Part shown: in pieces, positions 5,655 through 11,836 of the stretch
Layout of the letters: the number at the start of each line of letters is the position of its first letter
How positions within the stretch are numbered: the stretch's first letter is position 1
Source: CAMDHY01 sp943372725
GTDB taxonomy: Bacteria; Pseudomonadota; Alphaproteobacteria; Rhizobiales; Segnochrobactraceae
Length of the DNA: 11,836 nt
Direction: 5' to 3'
Assembly (NCBI GenBank): GCA_943372725.1
Contig: CALRZT010000129.1
Coordinates: 1 to 11,836 of the forward strand
Translations under genes and position numbers: made by a program
The notes under the pieces: generated by a model
Database searches by the model: none
Told to the model about the DNA's origin: nothing
Seen by the model: the letters and a program-made list of their open reading frames with translations, nothing else

Positions 5655-8105
5655 ATGGAACGTACCAAGCTCCGGGCGATCCTCTTTGCCGATCTGCAGC
5701 AGTTCAGCCGCCTGACCGCGGCCGACGAGTTGACGACGATCGACTTCGTCACCCGCTGCTTCGCCCTCTTCCAGGACCTCTGCCCCGAATACGGCGGCGT
5801 CTTCGTCAAGAACACCGGCGACGGCGTGCTGATCCTGTTCGACAGCGCGCTCTCGGCGGTCGACTACGCCATGACCATCCAGGAGCGGATGCGCGAGGCG
5901 GGCGCCGGCACCGTCTCCGGCCGCTTCCGCATCGGCCTGCACATGGGCGAGGTGCGCCTGCGCGGCGGCGACGTCTTCGGCCATGCCGTCAATCTCGCCG
6001 CCCGCATCGAATCCCAGGCGGAGGCCGGCGGCGTCTGCGTCACCGAGGAGGTCTACCAGGCGGCGCGTAGCAACTCCGGCTACGGCTTTCGCTTCGGCGG
6101 CCGCGCGGCCTTGAAGAACATGCCGGAGCCGGTGTCGATCTACCACGTCTTCGTGCCGGCGGAGGGCGCCGTCCCCCGCACCGCCGCCCATCTCGCGGTG
6201 GCCGTCGTCGACGGGTTGGCGCTGTCGACCGAGCGTGGTGACCCGGTGATGCTGCGCTCGCGCAAGGCGCAGGCGCTGATCGGCTACCTGGCGCTCGCCG
6301 GCCGCCGCCAGGAATCCCAGGACCGCGTCGCCGCGCTGATCTGGCCCGACCGCCCGCTCGCCGAGGCGCGCAAGGCGCTCGCCGGCTGCGCCGCGCTGGT
6401 CGACCGGGCGACTGCCCCGGGCAACGCGGCCTGCGTCGTCCGCCGCGGCGGCATGATCGGCCTCGACCCGACCCGCACCGACGTCGACCTCTCCCTCGTC
6501 CTCGACAACCTCGACAAGGGCAAGATCGACAGCCTGCTGCTCGACCGCGCCGACTGGCCGCGCGCCATCCTGCGCGGTCTCGAGACGGCGAGCCCCTTGT
6601 TCGCTGCCTGGCTGGAAGTCGCCCGCCACAGCCAGCGCTCGAAGGTGAGCGCGGCGCTCGAGCAGATGCTCGACCGCTTCGCCCCGGCCGAGCCGGTCGT
6701 CCGCCAGGCGGCGTCCGCCCTCCTGCTGCTCGAGCCGAGCCACGAGGGCGCCGCCCAGGCGCTGATCCGTCACCACATGGCGCTCGGCAACGTCTCGGCC
6801 GCCATCGGGGTCTACGAGACGCTGCGCAAGGTGCTGCGAAAGCGCTTCCGCCTCGCCCCCAGCCCCGCCACGGCGGCCCTGCTCCGCCCGCCGGCGAGCG
6901 CCACCCCCGCCGCGCCTCCCCCCGAGCCGGAGCCGCCGCCGCGCCGGACGGGAGCGCCGCGCGTCGCCGTCGGGCTGTTCCGCCCGCACCGCGACGACCT
7001 CGGCGCCGCCGTCTCCGGCTTCCGCGCCGACCTCATCGCCAACCTCTCGAAGTTCCGCGAGTTCGCCATTGCCGAGACGGCCGACGACGCCGACACCTCC
7101 GGCTTCGATTACCTGCTCACCGCCGTCTCGGCCGGCGGCGAGGCCGACGTCGAGGTGTTCGTGACGCTCGCCGAGCCCGCCGCCCGCCGCGTCATCTGGA
7201 GCCACGCCTTCGCCCTGTCGCTCGCCGACTGGACGGAGACGCAGAAGCGCCTCGTCGGCAAGATCGCCGCCTCCCTGCACATCTACCTCTCCCAGGACCG
7301 CCTCGCCCGCGCCCTGCAGGACCGGGCCGGCACCCTCGACGGCTACGACGCCTGGCTGCGCGGCGAGCACCTGCTGACGCGCTGGACGGCCGCGGCCGAC
7401 GACGAGGCGACGCGCCTCTTCGAGCACGCCATCGCCCAGGACGCGAACTTCGCGCCGGCCTATGCGAGCCTCGCCAGCGTCTACACCTCCCGCCACCTCG
7501 TCCGCCCTGGCGCCCGCCTCGACGCGGCCGGCACCCGGCGGGCCCTCGAGCTCGCCCAGCGCGCCGTCGCCGCCGACCCGCTCGATGCCCGCAACCACCT
7601 CGTCGTCGGCTGGGCGGCGGCGATGGCGCAGCGCTTCGACCAGTCGGAGGTGCACTACGAGCTCTCCGCCGAGCTCAACCCGAACAGCCCCTCGACGCTC
7701 GTTTCCGCCGCGCTGGGCCTCGCCTTCCTCGGCCAGGGCGGCGAGGCGCGCCGGCTCGTCGCCCGTGCCACGGCACTGACGCCGATGTTCCTCGACTACC
7801 AGTGGTCGCACATGGCGGCCGTGCAGGTGCTCGCCGGCGAGTTCGAGCCGGCGCTGCGCTCGGCCGAGCGGTCGAATGACGTCATCCTCGACACGCCGGG
7901 CTGGCGCGCCGCCGCCCTCCTCGCCCTCGGACGCCGCGACGAAGCGACTGCCGCGCTGGCGGCGCTGACGGAGGCGGTGACTGCGGTCTGGGAGGGCGAA
8001 GTGGTGGCCACCCGCGAGGTCGTGCTCGAGTGGTTCCTCGGTGCCTTCCCGATCCGCCGCGACGCCGACCGCGCCCCGCTCGAGGCCCTGCGCGGGCTGC
8101 TCTGA
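5655..8105 (+). CDS. Class III adenylate cyclase fused to SARP/BTAD-like and TPR regions
   Basis: An 816-residue cytoplasmic signalling protein predicted to make cyclic AMP from ATP. Residues 1-165 are a class III cyclase domain with the full catalytic set visible: metal-binding Asp13 (LFADLQQFS) and Asp56 (NTGDG), adenine-selecting Lys52 and Asp106, and transition-state Asn113 and Arg117 (HAVNLAARIE). Residues about 180-410 resemble the SARP winged helix (LRSRKAQALIGYLAL, AALIWPDRPLAEARKAL) and the BTAD helical region (LLLLEPSHEGAAQALIRHH through RLAPSPATAALL). A Pro-rich linker follows at about 411-432, then a TolB/FlgO-like alpha/beta part at about 435-549, then TPR-type helices to the end, including AIAQDANFAPAYASLASVY. 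No membrane segment is evident. I chose the ATG at 5655 because the cyclase domain begins there; upstream codons in frame run back through the YcaO gene. The architecture suggests a sensor-regulator whose TPR region controls the cyclase. Whether the winged helix still binds DNA is uncertain. Confidence 0.9.
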   Translation: MERTKLRAILFADLQQFSRLTAADELTTIDFVTRCFALFQDLCPEYGGVFVKNTGDGVLILFDSALSAVDYAMTIQERMREAGAGTVSGRFRIGLHMGEVRLRGGDVFGHAVNLAARIESQAEAGGVCVTEEVYQAARSNSGYGFRFGGRAALKNMPEPVSIYHVFVPAEGAVPRTAAHLAVAVVDGLALSTERGDPVMLRSRKAQALIGYLALAGRRQESQDRVAALIWPDRPLAEARKALAGCAALVDRATAPGNAACVVRRGGMIGLDPTRTDVDLSLVLDNLDKGKIDSLLLDRADWPRAILRGLETASPLFAAWLEVARHSQRSKVSAALEQMLDRFAPAEPVVRQAASALLLLEPSHEGAAQALIRHHMALGNVSAAIGVYETLRKVLRKRFRLAPSPATAALLRPPASATPAAPPPEPEPPPRRTGAPRVAVGLFRPHRDDLGAAVSGFRADLIANLSKFREFAIAETADDADTSGFDYLLTAVSAGGEADVEVFVTLAEPAARRVIWSHAFALSLADWTETQKRLVGKIAASLHIYLSQDRLARALQDRAGTLDGYDAWLRGEHLLTRWTAAADDEATRLFEHAIAQDANFAPAYASLASVYTSRHLVRPGARLDAAGTRRALELAQRAVAADPLDARNHLVVGWAAAMAQRFDQSEVHYELSAELNPNSPSTLVSAALGLAFLGQGGEARRLVARATALTPMFLDYQWSHMAAVQVLAGEFEPALRSAERSNDVILDTPGWRAAALLALGRRDEATAALAALTEAVTAVWEGEVVATREVVLEWFLGAFPIRRDADRAPLEALRGLL

Positions 8106-8260
8106 ACGGCGGCCGCGTCTGGTCGAAGCCCAGCCTGACGATGGTTCGCCCGGACTGCGCAGGGCGGCCCTGCCGCGTCGCGGACGACGATCGGCGGTCC
8201 GATCCGCTACACTGCGCCGGAGGACGCCGCGCCGGCCGGCGGGCGTGACGGGAGGGTGTG

Positions 8261-8893
8261 ATGGCAAGACGGGTGGCGGTGCTGCTGTTCGACGAGGTCG
8301 AGGTGATGGACTTCGCCGGACCCTTCGAGGTGTTCGCCGTCACCGGCCAGCGTGGCGGCGAGGCGCTGTTCGACGTCTTCACGGTGGCGCGCGCGAAAGG
8401 CCCGGTGCTCGCCCGCAACGGCCTCAGCATCAACCCCGATTTCGACTTCGCCGACGCGCCGGAGGCCGAGATCCTCGTCGTCCCCGGCGGCTACGGCACT
8501 CGCCGCGAGATGCACGACACGGCGACCCTCGCCTTCGTCCGCGCCCAAGCCGAAAGGGCCGAGCGGGTGCTGTCGGTCTGCACGGGGGCGCTCATCCTCG
8601 CCTGCGCCGGCCTGCTCGACGGGCTGTCGGCCACCACCCACCGCGGCGCCCTGCACGAGTTGCGCGCCGTCGCCCCGGCGACCGAGGTCCTCGATGCGGC
8701 CCGCGTCGTCGACAACGGCCGGATCGTGCTGTCGGCCGGTATCTCCGCCGGCATCGACGCAGCGCTTCATCTGGTCGCCGACCTGCACGGCGTCGACCAG
8801 GCCGCCGAGACCGCCGCCTACATGGAATACGACTGGCGCCACCGCACCGTCGACGGCACCGCGGTGGTGAAGGCTCAGCGCGCCGCCGGATAG
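8261..8893 (+). CDS. DJ-1/PfpI-family protein, isonitrile hydratase-like
   Basis: A 210-residue single-domain glutamine-amidotransferase-like protein. The nucleophile elbow is VLSVCTGALILACAGLL, with Cys107 as the predicted nucleophile. Asp17 in VMDFAGPFEVF corresponds to the acidic residue used by Pseudomonas isonitrile hydratase (cyclohexyl-isocyanide hydratase). ATTHRGALHELR and ISAGIDAALHLVADL are further features shared with that group and with the N-terminal half of GlxA-type AraC regulators. No AraC DNA-binding domain follows, so it is the stand-alone enzyme-like form. The substrate cannot be told from sequence. The ATG at 8261 has GGAGG at 8251-8255. A GTG at 8258 is in frame but too close to that site. 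It lies 155 bp after the cyclase gene on the same strand. Its last 19 bp overlap the end of the convergent gene at 8875. Confidence 0.88.
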   Translation: MARRVAVLLFDEVEVMDFAGPFEVFAVTGQRGGEALFDVFTVARAKGPVLARNGLSINPDFDFADAPEAEILVVPGGYGTRREMHDTATLAFVRAQAERAERVLSVCTGALILACAGLLDGLSATTHRGALHELRAVAPATEVLDAARVVDNGRIVLSAGISAGIDAALHLVADLHGVDQAAETAAYMEYDWRHRTVDGTAVVKAQRAAG

Positions 8894-9357
8894 GCGGCGT
8901 GGGCCACGACGAGCCAGTGGCCGTCGACCTTGCGGAACACGGTCAGCCGCGGCGCCGCGCCGACGATCGTCTTGCCGTCGGCCACCTGCTCGACCTCCAT
9001 GACGTAGCGCACGACCAGCACGCCGTCGGCCTCGCTCGCGATGAGGTCGCGCGCCACCGGCGCCCTCACCTGCCGGGTCCGGCCACCGGCGAGGTATTCC
9101 TCCCGCGTGAAGCCGCGCCCGTCGGAGCGCTGTACCTGGAACTCCGGCGCGAGCACGGCGGTAACCGCCGCCGCGTCGTTGCTCGCCAGCGCGTCGAGCC
9201 ACGCCTTCACGGCATCATCGGCATCGGCCGCGAAGGCGGGCGCCGAGAGGGCGAGCAAGGCGGCGACCGTGGTGGCGAGGCCGAGGCGGCGGGCCAACGA
9301 CGGGCCGGCCTTGCCGGCGTCCGCCCTCGCGCCGGCTCGGATGATCTCGTCGGACAT
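8875..9357 (-). CDS. Exported NTF2-like (DUF4440/SnoaL-type) protein, copy 1
   Basis: A 160-residue protein with a Sec-type signal peptide: a long N-region, Arg-Arg at 23-24, the hydrophobic stretch LGLATTVAALLALSAP, and probable cleavage after AFA at residue 43. The mature part begins DADDAVKAWLDALASNDAAAV, the usual first helix of small NTF2-like cone-fold proteins. It ends with the strands APRLTVFRKVDGHWLVVAHA. No catalytic residues can be assigned, so the function is unknown; periplasmic ligand binding or a small enzymatic role would fit the fold. The start at 9357 is preferred over the in-frame codon at 9486 because GGGAGGA lies about 9 bp upstream and the signal peptide directly follows; the longer version would run through a palindromic repeat. 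It is a tandem paralogue of the gene at 9663-10118. Its 3' end overlaps the PfpI-like gene by 19 bp, tail to tail. Confidence 0.85.
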   Translation of the reverse strand: MSDEIIRAGARADAGKAGPSLARRLGLATTVAALLALSAPAFAADADDAVKAWLDALASNDAAAVTAVLAPEFQVQRSDGRGFTREEYLAGGRTRQVRAPVARDLIASEADGVLVVRYVMEVEQVADGKTIVGAAPRLTVFRKVDGHWLVVAHAAYPAAR

Positions 9358-9418
9358 CGTGCCAATCCTCCCGTCTGGTCTGTTGTGGAGCGTGGCCCTC
9401 GAGCAGAGTGCCCGCGCC

Positions 9419-9455
9419 CCCCCCTCCCTGCCCTCCCCCGCGAGGGGGGAGGGTT
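9419..9455 (+). repeat. REP-like palindrome, left arm of an inverted pair
   Basis: A C-rich tract followed by a palindrome at 9431-9453 whose 9-bp perfect stem (CCCTCCCCC paired with GGGGGAGGG) closes a 5-base loop. It is the reverse complement of 9536-9571 except for one substitution and one extra C, by hand alignment. Palindromes built on CCCTCCCC are common intergenic repeats in alphaproteobacteria. It may also act as a transcription terminator or RNA-stabilising hairpin, although no T run follows on either strand. Confidence 0.75.
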
Positions 9456-9535
9456 CGCGCCGAGGCTTTGGGGATGTGGGTACCATCCTGAAACGTCGAT
9501 CATCTCCCCGTCAGGGACGTGAAGCCACCGACGAA

Positions 9536-9571
9536 AACCCTCCCCCCTCGCGGGGAGGGTAGGGAGGGGGG
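9536..9571 (-). repeat. REP-like palindrome, right arm of an inverted pair
   Basis: The second, inverted copy of the element at 9419-9455, 80 bp away from it. Its own internal hairpin (9537-9560) has a 9-bp stem including the outer A-T pair, and a 6-base loop. Together with the left arm it could form a stem of about 36 bp. The pair resembles a BIME-type doublet, or a small non-autonomous element of about 153 bp (9419-9571). I see no target-site duplication that I would trust. Confidence 0.75.
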
Positions 9572-9662
9572 CCGCCGCGGGTTCGGCGCACCGGCTTTGC
9601 CGCCATCCCGATGCAGCGCAGTCCTCGGAAGGAGGCTGTTCCCGCCCCCGCTTCCTGACCGG

Positions 9663-10118
9663 CTACTTCTCGATCGGCGCGAAGTTCGCGTGGGCGACAA
9701 CCAGCCAGCGGTCGCCGACCTTTCGGAAGACAGTGAGCCGCGGGGCGACGTCCGTGCGCGTCACGCCGTTCGCGGTCTGCTCGACGTCGAGGACGTAGCG
9801 CACCACCAGGACGCCGTCGGCCTCGGTGGCGACGAGATCGCGCGCCACCGGCGGCCGCATCTGCCGGGGCAATCCAGTGGCGAGATAGTCGGCGCGCGCG
9901 TAGCCGCGCCCGTCGAAGCGCAGGATCTGGAACTCCGGCGCCAGCACTGCGGCGATCCGGCTCTCGTCGTTGGTCGCCACCGCATCGAGCCACCCCTTCA
10001 CCGCATCTTCGGCGGCGGCGGCGAAAGCGGGCGCGGCCGAGAGGGCGGCGACGCAAGCGGCCGCCAACACCCGCGCAACCGCACCGCTCGCCCTCGTCTC
10101 GTTCCCGAAAATCCGCAT
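9663..10118 (-). CDS. Exported NTF2-like (DUF4440/SnoaL-type) protein, copy 2
   Basis: A 151-residue paralogue of the protein encoded at 8875-9357. About 73 of 107 mature-region positions are identical in my hand alignment, including blocks AVLAPEFQ, PVARDL, EADGVLVVRYV, APRLTVFRKV and WLVVAHA. The signal peptide is clear: MRIFGNETRASGAVARVL, then AAACVAALSAAP, with cleavage likely after AFA at residue 33. The ATG at 10118 has GAGAGGAA about 9 bp upstream. The mature protein is a small NTF2-fold domain expected in the periplasm; no function can be assigned. The N-terminal regions of the two copies differ much more than the mature parts, so the duplication is not very recent or selection has held the mature domain. 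It is divergent from the Hint gene across about 460 bp. Confidence 0.86.
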   Translation of the reverse strand: MRIFGNETRASGAVARVLAAACVAALSAAPAFAAAAEDAVKGWLDAVATNDESRIAAVLAPEFQILRFDGRGYARADYLATGLPRQMRPPVARDLVATEADGVLVVRYVLDVEQTANGVTRTDVAPRLTVFRKVGDRWLVVAHANFAPIEK

Positions 10119-10255
10119 GGTCGATTCCTCTCCGCTTCGGCGCGAGCCTAGAGCGCATTGGCCTCGGTGGGGACCCCTCGTCTTCGCCGGGCTTTGTCCG
10201 GATCGGGTGGACTGGGCTCACGGCCCGGGCTTCGGCCCCGGTTCCAGGGGACTGT

Positions 10256-10310
10256 CGCGGCGGCTGCCACTGCGCCGGCCGATCCGTAGCCGTGGCAGCC
10301 GGCCGCCGCG
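10256..10310. repeat. Long imperfect inverted repeat (hairpin)
   Basis: CGGCTGCCAC at 10261-10270 and GTGGCAGCCG at 10292-10301 are perfect 10-bp inverted arms around a 21-base loop. With a 4-base bulge (10302-10305) the stem continues for five more pairs, CGCGG at 10256-10260 with CCGCG at 10306-10310. It could be a regulatory or sRNA structure, or the remnant of a palindromic repeat. It is unrelated in sequence to the CCCTCCCC repeats at 9419 and 9536. Confidence 0.5.
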
Positions 10311-10338
10311 CCGTCGCGCGCGATCAGCGAGCCTTGCC

Positions 10339-10355
10339 GGAGCTCCGCAAGCTCC
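10339..10355. repeat. Short inverted repeat GGAGCT-N5-AGCTCC
   Basis: Perfect 6-bp arms (10339-10344 and 10350-10355) around CCGCA. It lies about 50 bp before the AT-rich island, so it could be a protein-binding site or part of a terminator-like structure. There is no T run after it. Confidence 0.3.
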
Positions 10356-10403
10356 TGAGAACAAAGCGATTCCCCAAGCCGCGCTCGCCCCCGTCGGCCC
10401 CCG

Positions 10404-10520
10404 CGAATTCAATATCCGTCTATATATTTTGCGCAAGAATACTCTGTTTTACTTCGTTCATCGATCCGACATAGTGCACAACGACTCACTACTGTTAATG
10501 AACCTACGCATTCTCCACTC
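10404..10520 (+). promoter_or_regulatory. AT-rich presumed promoter region of the Hint-domain gene
   Basis: Between 10411 and 10500, 56 of 90 bases are A or T, in a window that is about 30% A+T. The stretch includes TATATATTTT at 10421-10430. It precedes the Hint gene by 58-170 bp, so it most likely holds the promoter and binding sites. GTTCAT (10456-10461) and ATGAAC (10498-10503) are inverted half-sites 36 bp apart. I cannot name a -35/-10 pair that fits a consensus. Confidence 0.45.
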
Positions 10521-10577
10521 ATCATGGCGTTTCCAGCGGGATCTCGAACGCTCGTTGCTCATTCGGGGGAGAATGAC

Positions 10578-11750
10578 ATGACCGACTTCAACGCCAGCAT
10601 CAACACGAACGAGGCGCCGACAGTGACGGTAACGGACGGTGCCGTCGCCACGAGCCCGGCGACGCCGACCGAGGGTACGGCGGTCGCCGACGCCCCGGCG
10701 GCGGATCCCGTCGTCGTCGTCGTTCCCTCCATCCCGCGCCTCGAGGCGATCGCCAAGGCCGAGCGCCTCGCCGCCGAGGCGAAGGTCGCCGAGGACCGCG
10801 CCCTCGACGCCAAGCTGCGCTACTCCGCCATCGAGGAAAAGCGCCTGCTGACGGACCTGGAGGCCGCCCGGTTGTCGGCCGAGAAGGCGCGCACCACCGA
10901 GGACCTGTCGGCGAAGATCCGGTCGCTCGACGAGGCTCGCGCCGTAGGCCAGCTGCCGGCCGAGGAACACGCCCGCATCACGGAGGCGCTGCGCGCCGAC
11001 CTCCTGAGTACGGAGGCATTCTACACGATCAGCATCCAGGCTGCGGAGGCGCAGAAGGCCGTGGTGATGCGCGACGTCGAACTCGCGCGGGCCGAGGTGG
11101 CCACCACCGATGCGAGCGCCACTGCCGCCCGGCTGGCGGCCGAGGTGGCCGCGGCCGAAGCCGCGTGCTTCTGTGCCGGCACGCTGATCGCCACGCCGGA
11201 CGGCGAGCGGACGGTCGAGACGCTCGCGATCGGCGACACCGTCCTGACCGCCGACGGCGAGGTCCGCAGCGTGCGCTGGATCGGCCGCCAGACCATCGTC
11301 ACCGCCTTCGCCGACGCGGCGCGTTCCCTGCCCGTCCGGATCGCCGCCGGCGCCCTCGGCGAGGCGCTGCCGCGCCGCGACCTGACGCTCTCGCCGGATC
11401 ACGCGCTCTGCCTCGATGGCGTGCTGGTGCAGGCCGGGGCGCTCGTCGACGGCCTGCTGGTGACCCGCGTCGCCGATCCCGGCCCGCGCTTCACCTACTT
11501 CCACGTCGAGCTCGACGACCACGCCCTGATCCTCGCCGAGGGTGTCCCGGCGGAGACCTTCGTCGACAACATCACGCGCGCCCGCTTCGACAACGTCGCC
11601 GAGTTCGTGGCCCTCTACGGAGACACGGGCCCGACCATCGACGAGCTGGACGTGCCGCGCGTCAAGTCGGCCCGCCAGCTGCCGCGCGCCCTGCGCGCTC
11701 GTCTCGAGGCCCGGGCGGCGGCGCTCTGCGGCATCGCCACGGCGGCCTGA
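10578..11750 (+). CDS. Coiled-coil protein with C-terminal Hint_2 (Hedgehog/intein-type) domain
   Basis: A 390-residue protein in four parts. Residues 1-50 are a Thr/Ala/Pro/Val-rich, probably disordered segment with no signal peptide. Residues 52-195 are a long Ala/Glu/Arg/Lys-rich helix, probably coiled coil. Residues 197-335 are a Hint_2 domain. Residues 336-390 are a conserved-looking tail with RVKSARQLPRALRARLEARA. Hint signatures are the block-A Cys197 (CFCAGTLIATPDGERTVETL), IGDTVLTADGEVRSVRWIG, the His in LTLSPDHALCLDG (His275), and the late block FHVELDDHALILAEG (His309, His315). Hint domains cut the peptide bond before their first Cys, so the coiled-coil part could be released or transferred to a nucleophile; this is family knowledge, not shown here. 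A second Cys (199) lies just after the nucleophile. The ATG at 10578 follows a GGGGGAGAA site; an upstream in-frame ATG at 10524 lacks one. The biological role is unknown. Confidence 0.88.
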   Translation: MTDFNASINTNEAPTVTVTDGAVATSPATPTEGTAVADAPAADPVVVVVPSIPRLEAIAKAERLAAEAKVAEDRALDAKLRYSAIEEKRLLTDLEAARLSAEKARTTEDLSAKIRSLDEARAVGQLPAEEHARITEALRADLLSTEAFYTISIQAAEAQKAVVMRDVELARAEVATTDASATAARLAAEVAAAEAACFCAGTLIATPDGERTVETLAIGDTVLTADGEVRSVRWIGRQTIVTAFADAARSLPVRIAAGALGEALPRRDLTLSPDHALCLDGVLVQAGALVDGLLVTRVADPGPRFTYFHVELDDHALILAEGVPAETFVDNITRARFDNVAEFVALYGDTGPTIDELDVPRVKSARQLPRALRARLEARAAALCGIATAA

Positions 11751-11770
11751 GCAGCGACGACACCAAAGCA

Positions 11771-11802
11771 CCGCGGCGAGGGCTCGCGAGCCTCCGCCGC
11801 GG
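11771..11802. terminator. 32-bp palindrome after the Hint gene, possible terminator
   Basis: CCGCGGCGAGGGCTCG (11771-11786) and CGAGCCTCCGCCGCGG (11787-11802) are inverted copies that match at 14 of 16 positions. Folded, they would make a very stable hairpin beginning 20 bp after the Hint stop codon. No T run follows, so it is not a classical intrinsic terminator; it may protect the mRNA 3' end or be a palindromic repeat. Confidence 0.45.
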
Positions 11803-11836
11803 CGCGACCGTCTGGCGCAATCGCGTCGATGCCGGT

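Larger units (their letters stand above)
9358..9662. other. 305-bp spacer between the two NTF2-like paralogues
   Basis: This spacer contains the two arms of a large inverted repeat (annotated separately), the ribosome binding site of copy 1 next to 9357, and the 3' flank of copy 2. I see no gene of its own. An open frame that extends copy 1 through the repeat to 9486 is most likely chance, because the G+C-rich repeat has no stop in that frame. Confidence 0.6.
10119..10577. other. 459-bp divergent intergenic region
   Basis: This region lies between the NTF2-like copy 2 gene (leftward) and the Hint-domain gene (rightward). I see no convincing protein gene. It holds an imperfect inverted repeat at 10256-10310, a 6-bp-stem hairpin at 10339-10355, and then a marked AT-rich island at about 10404-10520. 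The left half keeps the high G+C of the window. Confidence 0.6.

Noticed and set aside
5523..8267. A very long open frame (about 900 codons) on the minus strand opposite the cyclase-SARP gene
   Set aside because: Its translation is low-complexity (Gly/Ala/Arg/Glu-rich) without domain signatures, as expected opposite a high-G+C gene. The plus-strand protein has clear catalytic motifs.
9358..9486. N-terminal extension of NTF2-like copy 1 to an in-frame start at 9486
   Set aside because: It would translate the palindromic repeat and bury the signal peptide internally; the ATG at 9357 has a good Shine-Dalgarno sequence.
10225..10241. GGGC-TTCG-GCCC hairpin with a stable tetraloop
   Set aside because: A short stem with no T run, in very G+C-rich sequence where such matches arise easily.
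10458..11771. A 437-codon minus-strand frame opposite the Hint gene
   Set aside because: It is compositionally typical of an antisense shadow and runs into the AT-rich presumed promoter. The plus-strand Hint motifs are clear.

Overview
The window is about 70% G+C, gene-dense and bacterial. An ackA-fabI pair, the codon use and the types of neighbouring genes (a class III cyclase with TPRs, a Hint_2 protein, CCCTCCCC-type palindromic repeats) fit an alphaproteobacterium, most likely of the Hyphomicrobiales/Rhizobiales. That placement is inference; there is no rRNA or other taxonomic marker here. I see no tRNA, rRNA, CRISPR array, transposase or phage gene.

Layout. (1) Positions 1-1779, plus strand: the 3' part of acetate kinase (ackA), then the NADH-dependent enoyl-ACP reductase fabI 20 bp downstream. 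Together they link acetyl phosphate/acetate metabolism to fatty acid elongation. (2) Positions 1810-5565, minus strand, read right to left: a YcaO-domain protein, an animal-type haem peroxidase, and an unrecognised 157-residue charged protein. They lie in one orientation, and the peroxidase and the small protein are only 41 bp apart. (3) Positions 5655-8105, plus strand: a large regulator that joins a class III adenylate cyclase domain with an apparently complete catalytic set to a SARP/BTAD-like region and a TPR-type C-terminal part. It is divergent from the YcaO gene across 89 bp that hold a 17-bp AT-rich palindrome. (4) Positions 8261-8893, plus strand: a DJ-1/PfpI-family protein resembling isonitrile hydratase. 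(5) Positions 8875-10118, minus strand: two tandem paralogous exported NTF2-like proteins, separated by 305 bp that contain a near-perfect 36/37-bp inverted repeat. (6) Positions 10119-10577: a long intergenic region with a large imperfect hairpin and a sharp AT-rich island, leading into (7) 10578-11750, plus strand, a coiled-coil protein fused to a C-terminal Hint_2 autoprocessing domain and followed by a 32-bp palindrome.

How they may work together. ackA-fabI is ordinary metabolism. The most interesting part is the YcaO/haem peroxidase/unknown protein group beside the cyclase-SARP-TPR regulator. YcaO enzymes activate peptide backbone amides with ATP, and haem peroxidases oxidise side chains or halides, so an uncharacterised peptide- or protein-modifying locus is possible. 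No precursor peptide is visible, and the link between these genes rests only on order and orientation. The Hint protein is the second candidate for undescribed biology.
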